The position numbers and the translations under genes are program-made. From Antedon bifida (lineage: Eukaryota > Echinodermata > Crinoidea > Comatulida > Antedonidae): 64,000 bases of DNA. Under the pieces are notes generated by a model, which saw only the letters and a program-made list of their open reading frames with translations, ran no database searches and was not told where the DNA came from. Where the stretch lies: contig OY727094.1 of the NCBI GenBank assembly GCA_963402885.1, positions 25,422,501 through 25,486,500 of the forward strand. The letters run 5' to 3'. The first letter of the stretch is position 1. Each line of letters opens with the position of its first letter. Positions 1 through 11,637 of the stretch are shown here, one piece after another.

Positions 1-429
1 TTCATTTGAACAGTCCTAATGGTTGTTAATGCCGTATTTATCAAGTAAATTAACATTATTTAATGCGGGGGGCTATTCGTTCTATTTTGTTTATTATTCT
101 CGATAGTACAGAGTAGTGGTGAAGCAACAGCAGCCTGTAAATGACATTAGTAAACTAAATATTTACATTTGAACAGAGCCTAAATTGAGTCTGTAATGAT
201 TGCTAATGTCAACCGTAAGCAACCAAATTAATGAAATGTTCTGTTCATGTCTATTTTAGCCACTCTGTTTTGTGCTGCTGTTTACACAATACCACCATCA
301 GACAGCTGGTACGAACGCTCGCTTTTCTTTAAAAATTCACATTTTACACTCAAACAGGTGACCCTTGGAATAGAAAGCATAAAATAAAAGAACGATACAG
401 TAAAACAAAAGAAGAGACAATGTTTGTCT

Positions 430-545
430 TAAGCTCTGTCTACACTATCATCAAGTGTGATGTGCCCAAATATGGTAGTGATATGACATCGTCGTGTCCA
501 TATAATAATGGGCACATCCATTTTTTGTCACATAGTTTGTAAATC
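430..545. repeat. dispersed repeat copy (AGCTCTGTCTACAC family)
   Basis: Begins with AGCTCTGTCTACACTATCA and contains GTGTGATGTGCCCAAATAT. Related sequence occurs near 54908-54985, and a right-hand end (GATAGTGTAGACAGAC) lies near 60847, which is the inverse of the left end. This suggests a short terminal-inverted-repeat element; this copy seems to lack its right end. Confidence 0.5.
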
Positions 546-679
546 TAAATTTAAACTATGGCCCTTATAATAATATATCAAATTAGAGACGTATATTAGT
601 ACACAAAGAGAAACCCCACGATCAACTAGAGAGCATTATCGTCTAACAATGTGATTGCGCGTGCGTTGATGGTAACCGT

Positions 680-820
680 AGCATGGTTCACACAATTGGA
701 CGCAATGCAATGGCGTATTTCAGTGGCAAGTGAGTGACCAATCATAAGCGACAATTCAGATGATCCATTTCGTTGTGATTGGTCAATATACTTGCGTTGC
801 GATTAAGTGGGAACCAAGTC
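680..820. mobile_element. Harbinger-like MITE, diverged copy
   Basis: About 140 bp with a degraded left end (GCATGGTTCACAC) and a clear right end (AGTGGGAACCAAG) followed by TAA. The interior has the family's CCAATCAYAAGCGA / TTGTGATTGGTCA inverted core. It belongs to the family described at 5772-6127. Confidence 0.65.
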
Positions 821-1599
821 TAAATAAATTGTTTAAATACATTGCAGCCCATTTCAACACCAGAAAAAAAATTAAACAAACCGGCTTCCCGATTATATAA
901 TATTGAAGAGAAATTTAATTAATTAATATTCAATTCTAGTTGAAGCCATAATTACAAATTCATAGCGATCATACAGTTAAGTGCATTAACAAATGACGTA
1001 ACGGTGCCATGATTGTCACTGATTGGCGGAAAGCTTCCAATATCAATCAACTAGTACGTTAAAAGGCAAAGAACTACAGCGTCGATCTTCATTCCTACAA
1101 ATAAATCGTTGCTTACACAATTTGCAAACATATTTACCAGAATATGAAATAAAACATGTAGGCCTAATTCATAGGTTAACCGAATGGCTATTCAGTGGAT
1201 TGCTAAGCTTTTCAACAACCATCTCAGGAGGCCACCATCACATTGAAATAGATTGTAAAAATTTGATGTTGTAATGTATTGTGACAAAAATTAAAACTAT
1301 TTAAGTTAATATACTTTATAGCACATGACTTTGTAGTGTTCAAAACGTATTGTTTTTCTCTTTTGTGGCGTGAACCACCACCTTTATTCTTTCATATAAT
1401 TAAATACATTACAAATAATCAGTAATATCTGTTTTCATATGTTCTTTCTTTAATTAGGCCTATATTGTTTTCCTCCGTTGATTTCTTACATTTTTCTTTG
1501 TATTCTTTTGCTCAAAAACAAGAACAAAAATTTATCAGTACTTTTTGTAAATTTTAGTTTTTCACATTGTTTCCAATATTATCCTCAAAACATTGCTAG

Positions 1600-1855
1600 A
1601 TCATACAGGTGCAAATTAGAGGATGAATGTGTACATAAAACATGCAGGTGCCAACTAGGTCATGTAGGTGCATACAAGAGGATGCCTGTGTGTACATAGA
1701 ATATAGGTGGACAGTAACCCATGCTTGTGCAGACTAGAGCATGCAAGTGCACATTAGATCATACAGGTGTAAACTAGAGGATTAACATGTAAATAAAACC
1801 ATGGAGTAAAGTGATAAAACATATAGGTGCACACTAACGCATGTTGATGCATGCG
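1600..1855. repeat. degenerate short tandem repeat (about 25 bp)
   Basis: Repeated variants of CATACAGGTGCAAATTAGAGGAT and CATGCAGGTGCCAACTAGGTC, with drifting spacing and many substitutions. It looks like an old minisatellite. Confidence 0.55.
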
Positions 1856-1864
1856 GGCGTATTG

Positions 1865-2170
1865 AATTGAATTGAAATATATATTTATACTCGGGTAACC
1901 TCTTCAGTCAAAGACTGGTCTCCCAGAGGGCCCAGTTGGTGATCAGTGGCTGTGATGTACTAATACACCGGGGTAACCCCCTACTCGTCTCGAAAGATGT
2001 ACTAGGTTCTTTAAAGTGCACACGAGCTATAGTTGTGTTCACTGGACCTACGGTTTATAGTCCTTCTCCGAGAAGACTCGTTCTACCACCAGAACCATGG
2101 AGTGAGTGAGTCTCGAACCCGTGCCGATGTTATGGCTACGTAATTACGGTTCCACTGTCTTAACCGATCA
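1865..2170 (-). mobile_element. tRNA-derived SINE, minus strand
   Basis: Read on the minus strand, the element starts with a tRNA-like head: GTTAAGACAGTGGAACCG, then GGGTTCGAGACTCACTC, which resembles a pol III B box. A body of about 200 bp follows, ending in a simple-sequence tail of TTCAATTCAAT units near 1865. Head-body-tail order is typical of tRNA-derived SINEs. Family not identified. Confidence 0.65.
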
Positions 2171-2315
2171 ATTTTCACTCATTAGTTTCTAGTGCGCGCA
2201 AAACACGTTGCATTACTCCATAGAATGCTAACGTACGTCATGGACTCAATCTTACATCAAGAAAAAACATGTTGCCATATCATAAACCTTTTTCTTTAAT
2301 TCACATAAGCAAATA

Positions 2316-3224
2316 TTACCAACCTTGATTAGTAGTAGAAAGTATAGTCGTATTTAATGGTAGCAATGTAACCCATTCAGTATTGACCGACGTGTTTAAG
2401 TAAATTGATTCGTCATCCAGCAGCCTATCTGTCGTCAAATTTGACTCGTCGTTCAGGTTGTCTGTCGTCAAATTTGACTCGTCGTCCAGCCTATACTTCG
2501 TTAAGTTAAACTCTCGGGCAGGTATCTTTGCAATTTGCGAAGAAAGCGAATGCAAAGAATATTGAGTCGAATATTCGTCGGACACGAACGCTGATTTTAT
2601 CGTCTGCGTTGAGTATGCACTAATTGTTTGTCGTGTCGTACTATAACTAACTAGATGTTCATGAAATAGAGGTTCTGTTATTATTTTCCCAAGTTCAGTA
2701 GTCAAGTCCAAATAGCTAGTTGACAGCATCGCTGGTGAAGGTAAGATGGGTGAAATGGTCGCTCGTATTCCAGTCACAGTGAACGACGTTGATTTCGTTA
2801 TTGGCCATATATTATTTTCAGTAATAGACGAATGTTGGTTGTCAGGTGACACAGCTGTCGACACAACCGTTCCCGACAAATCTATAGTCGTAGATATCAA
2901 ATTTCCGAAACTATATACACCTGTCACAGAATATAATCTGCCAATTGAAGGTGTAGGGTGCACGCCGTCAGTTGGTTGTTGTAGTGGTCTCCCGTTGTTA
3001 CGGGACGGCGCCAAAACAAACACTGTGTCTGATGGTTGGATTCCATCTTTGGATTCTTCGTGAATTGATACAGCGAGGGTGCTAGAAGGATTGGAAGGTG
3101 TTATGTGCACATCTTCGGCGCTGCCTGCCTCGTGGATACACGCCAAAAACAATATTCCCACGAGTTCCAGTAGTACAACATACGACAACAGTGAATGTGT
3201 CATTCCATGTGCGTACAGATGTCC
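2316..3224 (-). CDS. secreted Ser/Thr-rich (mucin-like) protein, exon
   Basis: An open frame of 295 codons from an ATG at 3203 to TAA at 2318-2316, within an exon that seems to begin at 3224 after a good acceptor (TTACTTATTTTCAG). The N-terminus (MTHSLLSYVVLLELVGILFL) is a hydrophobic signal peptide. The rest is rich in Ser, Thr, Ile and Pro, with only one or two Cys, and has no recognised domain. Near the C-terminus a short unit repeats (LDDESNLTTDNLN / DESNLTTDRL). Five N-glycosylation sequons (three NLT, one NTS, one NTT) cluster in the last 65 residues. A donor-like TTG|GTAATA overlaps the stop (intron from 2319 downward), so splicing into a further exon, perhaps with a membrane anchor, is possible. 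Function unknown; a heavily glycosylated surface or matrix protein is inference. No other exon of this gene was found. Confidence 0.6.
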   Translation of the reverse strand, partial: GHLYAHGMTHSLLSYVVLLELVGILFLACIHEAGSAEDVHITPSNPSSTLAVSIHEESKDGIQPSDTVFVLAPSRNNGRPLQQPTDGVHPTPSIGRLYSVTGVYSFGNLISTTIDLSGTVVSTAVSPDNQHSSITENNIWPITKSTSFTVTGIRATISPILPSPAMLSTSYLDLTTELGKIITEPLFHEHLVSYSTTRQTISAYSTQTIKSAFVSDEYSTQYSLHSLSSQIAKIPAREFNLTKYRLDDESNLTTDNLNDESNLTTDRLLDDESIYLNTSVNTEWVTLLPLNTTILSTTNQGW

Positions 3225-3289
3225 CTGAAAATAAGTAAAAACCAACTTTATGTACATTAGCAAAATATAATTTAAAAAATGAACATAAT

Positions 3290-4445
3290 AATACATCAAT
3301 CAATAATATATCCACCAATAACCATTCAATATTCAATCACAATATTCAATCACTATACATACAGTATATCCACCAATAATCACCCAATATGCAATCAATA
3401 TACATACAATATATCCACCAATAACCATTCAATATTCAATCACAATATTCAATCACTATATATACAAGATATTCACCAATAACCATTCAATATTCAATCA
3501 CAATATTCAATCACTATATATACAAGATATCCACCAATAATCACCCAATATGCAATCAATATATATACAATATATCCACCAATAACCATTCAATATTCAA
3601 TCACAATATTCAATCACTATATATACAAGATATTCACCAATAACCATTCAATATTCGATCACTATAATACATACAATATATCCACCAATAACCATTCGAT
3701 ATACAATCAATCTACATACAGTATATCCACCAATAATCATCCAATATCCAATCAATATATACATACATTAAAAAATCCACCAATAATCATTCAATATTCA
3801 GTCAATACATACAATATATCCACCAATAACCATTCGATATTCAATCAATACATACAATATATCCACCAATAATTACCCAATATCCAATCAAAACATACAA
3901 TAATATATCCACCAATAACCATTCAATATTCAATCACAATATTCAATCACTATATATACAAGATATCCACCAATAATCACCCAATATGCAATCAATATAC
4001 ATACAATATATCCACCAATAACCATTCAATATTCAATCACAATATTCAATCACTATATATACAAGATATTCACCAATAACCATTCAATATTCAATCACAA
4101 TATTCAATCACTATATATACAAGATATTCATCAATAACCATTCAATATTCGATCACTATAATACATACAATATATCCACCAATAACCATTCGATATACAA
4201 TCAATCTACATACAGTATATCCACCAATAATCATCCAATATCCAATCAATATATAAAACATTAAAAAATCCACCAATAATCATTCAATATTCAGTCAATA
4301 CATACAATATATCCACCAATAACCATTCGATATTCAATCAATACATACAATATATCCACCAATAATTACCCAATATCCAATCAAAACATACAATAATAAA
4401 TCCACCAATAATCATTGATCTCTATTCATTAAATCAATATACATA
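3290..4445. repeat. AT-rich minisatellite with higher-order structure
   Basis: More than 25 variants of TATCCACCAATAACCATTCA separated by ATACATACAATA or ATATATACAAGA spacers. Long blocks recur: 3370-3900 and 3960-4390 match almost unit for unit, so several basic units form a higher-order repeat of about 530-600 bp. It lies just upstream of the Ser/Thr-rich exon. The open frame across part of it is a by-product of the repeat. Confidence 0.85.
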
Positions 4446-4956
4446 CAATAGGCTATATCTACCAATATTTTTTTTCAGTCAAGTTCAATTTAATTGTGTA
4501 TAGGAAACATAATACATGTCTATGTTAACATGCCAAAAATAATGTTCTGATCAGTGTTAACCAAAGGTACCGGATTTACCTCAACTTGGTTCAACATAAT
4601 TATATACTCGTTTATTTTAAAGGAATATGTGCACTAATTTATAATAATAATCAATAATGTTAATTGTCGCTAGGTAATATTAAAAGAATGTATTACGTCA
4701 AACGCACTATCCATGCTAAGATTAGTTAATTAGTATACGGTATCAGTATTAGTTATCAGTAGTGGGCATGCTTCAGACGCTGCTGTCAGGTTCGGTATAG
4801 GCTTAATGCTGAGTAATAAATGAAATACAAATACAATATTGAAATTCTTATTGAAATAATATATGACCTGTATAAAGGAATGACGATGTATAAGCCTGTG
4901 TTCCTGTTAATTATTTTACAGCAAGAAAAGGGGTTAAAAATATTCGCTAAAAAATC

Positions 4957-5305
4957 GTTAAAACAATTCAACGATTGCAATCGTAAAATTGAACCGAACC
5001 GAGTTCAAATTTAACGATACGATCATTAACATTGACCAATCAATAAAAATTCACAAATTACGTCATCAAAGCTGGTGAACAAAATACGTACGTAAATATT
5101 AGCACTTTGCGTCGATACGTCGTTGCGTTGCATTCCAGTGGGAACCACGATTTTACAGGAAAATGGGATAAAAATCAACGTTAAAAATAGTTGAAATCTG
5201 CAATCGTTAAAGTTGAACCAAGTTCAACGTTACGATCGTTAAAACTGACGAATCAAATGGTTTACAAATTATGTCATTGCAGTTTGTGAAAAAAAAATAG
5301 GTACG
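4957..5305 (+). repeat. direct duplication of about 130 bp
   Basis: The segment from about 4957 to 5095 (AACAATTCAACGATTGCAAT ... CAAATTACGTCAT) is repeated in diverged form at about 5172-5305 (TGAAATCTGCAATCGTTAAA ... CAAATTATGTCAT). Between them, near 5105-5150, is a fragment of the Harbinger-like MITE right end (CCAGTGGGAACCACG). No gene seen in 4450-5640. Confidence 0.55.
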
Positions 5306-5771
5306 CGCTGACAATTCTTGAATTTTTACCTCGCGACGATGTTTTTCACAATTTTTGTATACTGTTAAATTAAAGTGTAAGTCAAACTAATAATTATATA
5401 ATATAAAAACAATTTAATTTAATGTTTGTCTTTAGTGTAAGCCTGGATTAAGATATCAGCGAAAACATATCATGTGCTGGGTTGAAGCATAAAAGCCCGT
5501 AACTTTTTCAATGTTGACGCAGGCCGATGTATTTGCAACACTTCACGTCGTCCGCGTGTTTAAGCAACGCTCGAATAACCAAGAAACCATAAACGATCGC
5601 GTAAAAGTGTGTAAATATAAACGGTTGTGACTTACGTTGGTGTGATACTGGTTCACCCATAAATGGTTGACATACGTTAGTGTGATACTCGTTCACTAAA
5701 GGTTGAAATACGTTAGTGTGATACTGGTTCACTAAAGGTTGACATACGTTAGTGTGATACTGGTTCACTAA

Positions 5772-6127
5772 AGCTTGGTTCCCACTAGAACGTAACGCAA
5801 GGACGTAAACGCAAGCGTTTTAACCAATGACAAGCGAAGTTATAGACAGTTAAGCGTGGTTCCCACTAGCGACGCAACGCAAGGACGTAACGCAACGCAA
5901 GTGAATTGACCAATCACAAGCGATGGCTTATTCGCTTGTGATTGCTAACTGTCTATAACTTCGCTTGTCATTGGTCAACACGCTTACGTTGCGTTTACGT
6001 CCTTGCGTTACGTTCTAGTGGGAACCAAGCTTTAGCAATCACAAGCGAATAAGCCATCGCTTGTGATTGGTCAATTCACTTGCGTTGCGTTACGTCCTTG
6101 CGTTGCGTCGCTAGTGGGAACCACGCT
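5772..6127. mobile_element. Harbinger-like MITE with a second copy nested inside
   Basis: The outer element runs 5772-5852 plus 6035-6127 and has inverted ends AGCTTGGTTCCCACTAG ... CTAGTGGGAACCACGCT. It is flanked by TAA on both sides (5769-5771 and 6128-6130). The surrounding 36-bp repeat gives the empty site, TTCAC-TAA-AGGTTG, with a single TAA. A 3-bp TAA/TTA duplication is typical of PIF/Harbinger elements. It has no coding capacity. Other copies: 680-820, 41033-41183, 47729-47881, 48562-48750, 48807-48950. Confidence 0.85.
5853..6031. mobile_element. inner MITE copy, inverted relative to its host
   Basis: Inner element of 179 bp with ends AGCGTGGTTCCCACTAG ... CTAGTGGGAACCAAGCT, flanked by TTA at 5850-5852 and 6032-6034. 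Its sequence is essentially the reverse complement of the outer element with the insertion removed, so a near-identical copy landed in the middle of its own relative. Confidence 0.85.
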
Positions 6128-6854
6128 TAAAGGTTGACATACGTTAGTGTGATACTGGTTCACTAAAGGTTGACATACGTTAGTGTGATACTGGTTCACT
6201 AAAGGTTGACATACGTTAGTGTGATACTGGTTCACTAAATGTTGACATACGTTAGTGTGATACTGGTTCACTAAAGGTTGACATACGTTGTGATCTGATA
6301 CTGGTTCACCTATAAACGGTTGACTTACGTTAGTGTGATACTGGTTCACAAAAGGTTGGCATACGTTGGTCTGATACTGGTTCACCTATAAACGGCTGAC
6401 TTACGTTGGTGTGATACTGGTTCACCCATAAACGGTTGTGACTTACGTTGGTGTGATACTGGTTCACCCATAAACGGTTGAATTACGTTGGTGTGATACT
6501 GGTTCACCCATAAACGGTTGACATACGTTAGTGTGATACTGGTTCACTAAAGGTTGACATACGTTGGTGTGATACTGGTACACCAAAGGTTTTCATTCAT
6601 TCATTCATTCATTCAATCATAATGGTATATTTATTAAAATCATCTTCACAGAAAAACTGAATTGTTTTTTTACATTATTAAAAGGTACTTAAAATATTTA
6701 TTTACGTTGGTGGTGCGACTGAATTATTACGATTCGTTAACACTGTAACTTATTTGACAATGGCATACAACAAACAATAATTACCATAATATGTTTTCAC
6801 TTTGACGTACGTGAATTCCGTTGCTATAAATGGTTATTTATCATATATCATAAT

Positions 6855-8026
6855 CAGAAGCGGAGGCAGGGGTGTTGCCCCAGTTGTCCGGGCAACACCC
6901 TTCATACCAAATATTTTCCATCACTGTACTATTAAAGATCCCATTTCATATGTCATATCTATAATAACGTCGTTACCAGGGCTGTCAGAGAATATTGTAT
7001 TGACCACAGCAGCGCGCGTACGATTTAATCAATTATACCGTGCACATTGTATTTGGCCCGGCCGACCAGTTAAAGTCCACGCGTGGATTTGTGTCTTTAG
7101 CCGACCAGCAGAGCAGCACAGATCTTATGACTGGTGTAGCGCCATGTGACGATCTTTTAGTATTTGGTATCTTATTAGAGTTCGTACGATCGCACTTAAT
7201 TCGGAAATATATAATTCCCTGTTTCACCGTATATTTCGTACATTAAATAAAGTAAGGTTGTTTTTAAATAAATTATAATAGCCTCTCTACCCGAAATAAA
7301 AACAAGATAGACACAGTTATAAGTACCATTTTAATGATGTCTTGTATTGCCATGTTTATTTATACATTTTAATTAACATCTTAATGCGATTTTGTCATCT
7401 TTAAATGGTTAAACAATAAGAAAAATAAGTTGTTTTTTTTATTTTATCATAATTAGCCAAGAGTGTACATTTAAGACAAGGAATGACCAGGTTTAATTTT
7501 TATAAAGTAGGCCTAAATATAGGCCTATAAATATTGTTTTTACAAAACGTCAATAATTGACATTATAATGAATACATTTTGGGAATTTACAACTGGCTTA
7601 TTTAGCATTTATTTCAAAAATAAAATTCAAAATTTCGCTCAATATTTATAGCAGCAGCTTTATATTTTTTTGTCTAACTTTTTAATCATTATAATTAAAT
7701 AATTAATTTACATTAATTGAATATAATTATCAGAATGCTTTACGGTAACTTCGTCGGGTACTTTGCCCTGACGTTCGTATTGAACGCAACAATTGTGTAT
7801 AGTTCCCTACACAGGCAGAACAAGTAGGCTTTTATTAGAGCGTCATTTGTGGCAAACTAGAGGTGCCGTTTATCGTGAATTATACGTGTGAGAATACAAT
7901 TTCCAGCCATCTAGGGGTGTCATTTAACAAAATTCCCTTCGCCAGAGCCCCCAACATGAGGGCCTCCGTGTCCTACAAAACTCTAACCTGGGCAAGCCCC
8001 TTAAAATAGTCCTGCGACCGCCCCTG
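6855..8026. mobile_element. non-autonomous hAT-like element
   Basis: Left end CAGAAGCGGAGGCAGGGG and right end CCTGCGACCGCCCCTG are imperfect inverted repeats of the CAGGGGCGGA type. Flanking 8-mers ATCATAAT and ATCATGTG share their first five bases, a worn 8-bp duplication. A shorter copy with a cleaner left end is at 22061. No transposase frame is seen inside. Confidence 0.65.
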
Positions 8027-8029
8027 ATC

Positions 8030-9470
8030 ATGTGTACGTCTAATTATGTTCCATAAGTGTGTTACAACAAAATGTATATCTTGTTTGATATTTATTACGA
8101 GACACTGTAAACACACACAATTCTAGATATAATCTAATTTTAAGTCAGGGAAAGGAATAGTAGTGTACTTACTCGACTAACTTCCACAAATGAAAACTGA
8201 ATACTAATATTAATAGATAGATCTATCCGAAGTTGTCGTACATTTTGTATATCCAGTACCGAGTATCCATTGGCTATAGCCACGGCCGCTGACTCACAGT
8301 ATACGGGTTAATTATTATAGGTCTATACAGATACAATTCCAGATTTTCTTAGTGAGATACACAGTTGGTTGATGTACACTTCTACCGGTATTTCAACCTG
8401 TAAACCGCCGACGCTTCGATATTGAATTGATGTCTGTTGATGAATTTTAGCTGGTTGTTAATGGCCTAATTGCCTGACAGTGATTGGCGTGAAGATTGAG
8501 TAGCACAACCAATCAATTTACTTAAAGCAAGTACGGTATCACGTAATGGGCGGGATTAGTATTCGTGTGTGACGGAAAACAATAATAATGTTATTTTCCA
8601 TAACTAGCAAAAAGTAGACTAAATAGTAGGCCTAGCATGAATTGAATGTCTGTATACAGGAATTTCTCAATAACTCTTTCTCTAATATCGGAGTTAAATA
8701 CCTTGTTGTTTAGAATGTTATGCGTTCAAAAAGGCAAACTACACCGGTTAAGCGCTGCCTGTACTCTTTCATTAGCAAATTATTATATTTTCACGCGAAT
8801 CGATTATTATTATTGAGTTACAATTGGTTGTGAATTTTTCAACGTCACAACAAGTAGATGACAATATTAATACGCCTGTTAATTTGGATTCTCGCGAATA
8901 AATTTAGCTAGTGGAAAACTGGCTTTAAACATCTGTAATCCGATGATGGGAATCTATTTTTATAATAAACGTTAAATACATTCTGAAAATAATCGGAATT
9001 TAAGTTACATCTTGTTACTGTGTAAGACTGCTCGCCGGCTTTTGAACATTCTGTCCTATCTTTTAACATTGGCAGGTCTGAATATTATATATTTTTTTTC
9101 GCTGCGCCCTCTCCAGTATAGATACTAACATTAAAATAACAATAAATACAGACTTGGAGCAAGTCTAGTGTTATAGGTTCTGACAGAAGAATCTAAGATT
9201 CCCTGTGCGAAGCTGGTAATGTTGACTATGGGTAGCCTGTACGATAGAACTTTCTAACTTTTTCCACCCTGCTTGGTTGAGTATCTCCACCACTGGAACA
9301 TAGGCTGCATGACCTTTAGAGGTAGAAGCTAATCGAGCAGTGTGAGGTTTGAACAAATGTGTATCTATACCAGCAAAGGTCATAATGTTTCGTAGCCATC
9401 TAGCTATAGTGCCAGAACTAACCCGCCTTTGTGATTTTGTTTAGTAACTAATACACAAATTAGTTGAGGA
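8030..9470. other. no gene recognised
   Basis: AT-rich DNA without a supported exon, RNA gene or clear repeat. A few AGGCCTA palindromes are present. Confidence 0.5.
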
Positions 9471-9473
9471 GCC

Positions 9474-9566
9474 AAAAGGGGGTTACCTACACCCTCTAGC
9501 AAACTTTGCCAACAATGTTTTTTGCTTCCTTAAATAAATACAAATAGATTTTTTGCTGTTGGGATG
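9474..9566. repeat. left arm of a widely spaced inverted repeat
   Basis: About 90 bp, including GGGGGTTACCTACACCCTCT, that recurs inverted at about 11540-11640 with roughly 85 percent match by eye. The two arms bracket a decayed LINE. It may be a chance pair of opposed copies of one repeat, or the ends of a composite element. Confidence 0.55.
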
Positions 9567-10149
9567 CTTGGTCAGTACAGGAGTTAAAATGTCAATATGG
9601 TCAAAGTTAAGACTTTGCGTAACTTGGTAACTACTACTAATATTATATGTGCCAAACTACTCAGAAGACCCATATTTATATTCACTCTAATGGGCAACTT
9701 TTGCCAAAAGTGGACGGAAACCCCTTTTCTGACCACTATTCAAGAAATTGGCCATATGAATATCTCCACAAACCACTGGTCAGAAAGTGATAATTGTGGT
9801 CTCAAATTACTCGTAAAGTATATATTTATATTTGTTGTAATGTAATGTAATAAAAATCATAAAACTGTCAATAAACCCCTAATTTTGACCTTTGACATAT
9901 AGCCGGCACAAACATTTTTGGTTTGGAGCACAGTTTTCATATCTCAGAAATTGTTGGGTGGATATGGTTGTAGTTGGTGTCAAATACTCAGAAGATACAT
10001 ATTTTGGAAAGTATAACATCAGAAAAACAAACATCTTCGAGACCATGAACAATCTTATCTTATCTTATCTTTCAATCATGTCACCTCTACTACGTCTATC
10101 TTCGACCCAACCTAGAAAGGCGTTCATGTGCAGAAAGATTTGGGAGGTC

Positions 10150-11480
10150 TGGCACTAACTTAGTTGCATGATTTTGAACCTTCTCAAGTTTAGGCCTAAT
10201 AATATCCTTCTTTAGATGCGGTGACCATGATTGAACAGAAAACTCCAAATTGGACAAACTAAAGTTTTGTTTAAGGTAAGAAACATTTCGGAATCCATAA
10301 ATGTAAAGGCGTGTCGAATTTTGTCTTTCTTTGAATTTGCTTTTGCGGCAATATTACCAACATGAACCGTAGACTTTAAATCAGAGGTAACAGTAATACC
10401 TAAATCTTTTTACTCTTTAGAGGTAGTTAACAATGAGCCACCTAATAAATTACAATGTTGGGGATTTCGTAGTCCAACTTGCAAAGTTGTGCATTTCTTT
10501 TCATTGAAATGCAACAACCAATTATGACCCTAAACCTGTATTTTCTCAAGATCATCTTGAAGAATAACACTGTCATGTGGGGTACGTATTCGTCTGTAAA
10601 TGTTAACATCATCTGAGAACAATTTACCGCTTGATCTAAGATCATCTAGTAGATCATTCACAAACACCAGAAATATAACAGGACTCAGGACGGAGCCTTG
10701 AGGCACACCACTGACAACTGGAAGCCACAAAGAAAAGGATCCTTTGACTGAGACACATTGACGTCTATGACTAAGAACATTTGAAATACATTGGAGAAGA
10801 ATACCATTTATACCATTTGCCTTAAGTTTGGACATAAGTCACATATGCGGTACAGTGTCAAAAGCCTTTCTGCAATCAAGATAGATAATATCTATTGGGT
10901 CACCATCGTCCTTAGCATTGTGTAAATCTTGGAAAAATTCTAAATTAAGACAGGATCGACTGGACCGAAAACCGCTTTGGTGTTTGCTCAGTAAATTATT
11001 ATTAGATTCAAGATAGTACATAATAGATTTTTTGTATAAACTTCTCAAGGAGTTTACACACAACAGAAGTAAGGCTTATAGGACGGTAGTTAGATGGTTT
11101 CAACACAGGAACCTCCTTTATGAATACGTGTAATATGAGAATCTTTTCAATCACTAGGGAGCTCTCCAGAGGTAAGATACTTTTGGAATAAAAGAAAAAT
11201 AGGCAAGGTAAGGGACGTTACGCATTCCTTTAGAACACATGGGAACCGTCAGGGCATTTTATATGACAAACGTTCGAATTAATCAAGGTACGGCTACACA
11301 CATAAGAAAAAAAAGCTTTAGGGGAAGATTTAACGTTAGTGGCAATATCTTTTTCAAATCGAGCTTTAGCTAGCCTCAATGCAGTTACAGAGGCATTTCT
11401 GGCTTTACAATATTTCCTATATCTAGACTGAGTACGTCTTTTCATGTATCGCTTCCATGCAAGATTTTTCATTTCGATTT
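10150..11480 (-). pseudogene. decayed non-LTR retrotransposon (reverse transcriptase)
   Basis: On the minus strand, 11472-11230 encodes a basic pre-RT region (KRYMKRRTQSRYRKYCKAR). Then 11063-10530 carries the RT core: the motif-A-like YLDCRKAFDTVPHM, motif [21 protein letters not shown] and a catalytic box reading FSDD rather than FADD. A TGA at 10838-10836 interrupts the core in frame. Frame changes separate the blocks, so the copy is dead. No endonuclease domain is visible. Domain order places it among L2/CR1/Jockey-like LINEs; the clade is not resolved. Confidence 0.8.
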
Positions 11481-11637
11481 TGCGTAATACTTAACTTTGA
11501 CCATTTTGGCCCCTTTACTGACCAAACACCCCTATTTTTTTCGGCCAACAGCAACAAATGTATTTGTATTGATATAAGGAAGCAAAAAATATTGTTAACA
11601 TAGTTTGCTAGAGGGTGCAGGTAACCCCTTTTGCAAT

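Larger units (their letters stand above)
1..1599. other. non-coding stretch, no gene recognised
   Basis: AT-rich sequence with no exon I can support. Short open frames near 1023 and 1478 lack coding character and homology. It contains one MITE and one dispersed repeat, listed separately. Confidence 0.6.
5640..6590 (-). repeat. 36-bp minisatellite interrupted by a MITE
   Basis: Units of the form GGTTGACATACGTTAGTGTG ATACTGGTTCACTAAA (36 bp) repeat from about 5640 to 5771 and again from 6128 to 6590, with variants carrying CCCATAAACGG. Because 36 is a multiple of three, one minus-strand frame stays open and reads NQYHTNVCQPLV over and over; nothing suggests this is translated. An (ATTC)n microsatellite follows at about 6590-6615. 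Confidence 0.85.

Noticed and set aside
2746..3063. 105-codon plus-strand frame opposite the Ser/Thr-rich exon
   Set aside because: Antisense shadow of the minus-strand coding sequence, without recognisable domain or signal.
3082..3336. Alternative minus-strand frame through the Ser/Thr-rich exon in the same phase as the SRCR exons
   Set aside because: It stops after about 45 residues and has no domain. The frame with signal peptide and 295 codons is far better. It is therefore not taken as a further exon of the FTL-SRCR gene.
5508..6385. Open frame repeating VNQYHTNVCQPL on the minus strand as a repeat protein
   Set aside because: The unit is 36 bp, so an open frame is automatic. A MITE interrupts the array and other frames are also partly open; no splice or start context.
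3290..6590. CRISPR-like array
   Set aside because: Repeats are contiguous without unique spacers, and the genome is clearly eukaryotic.
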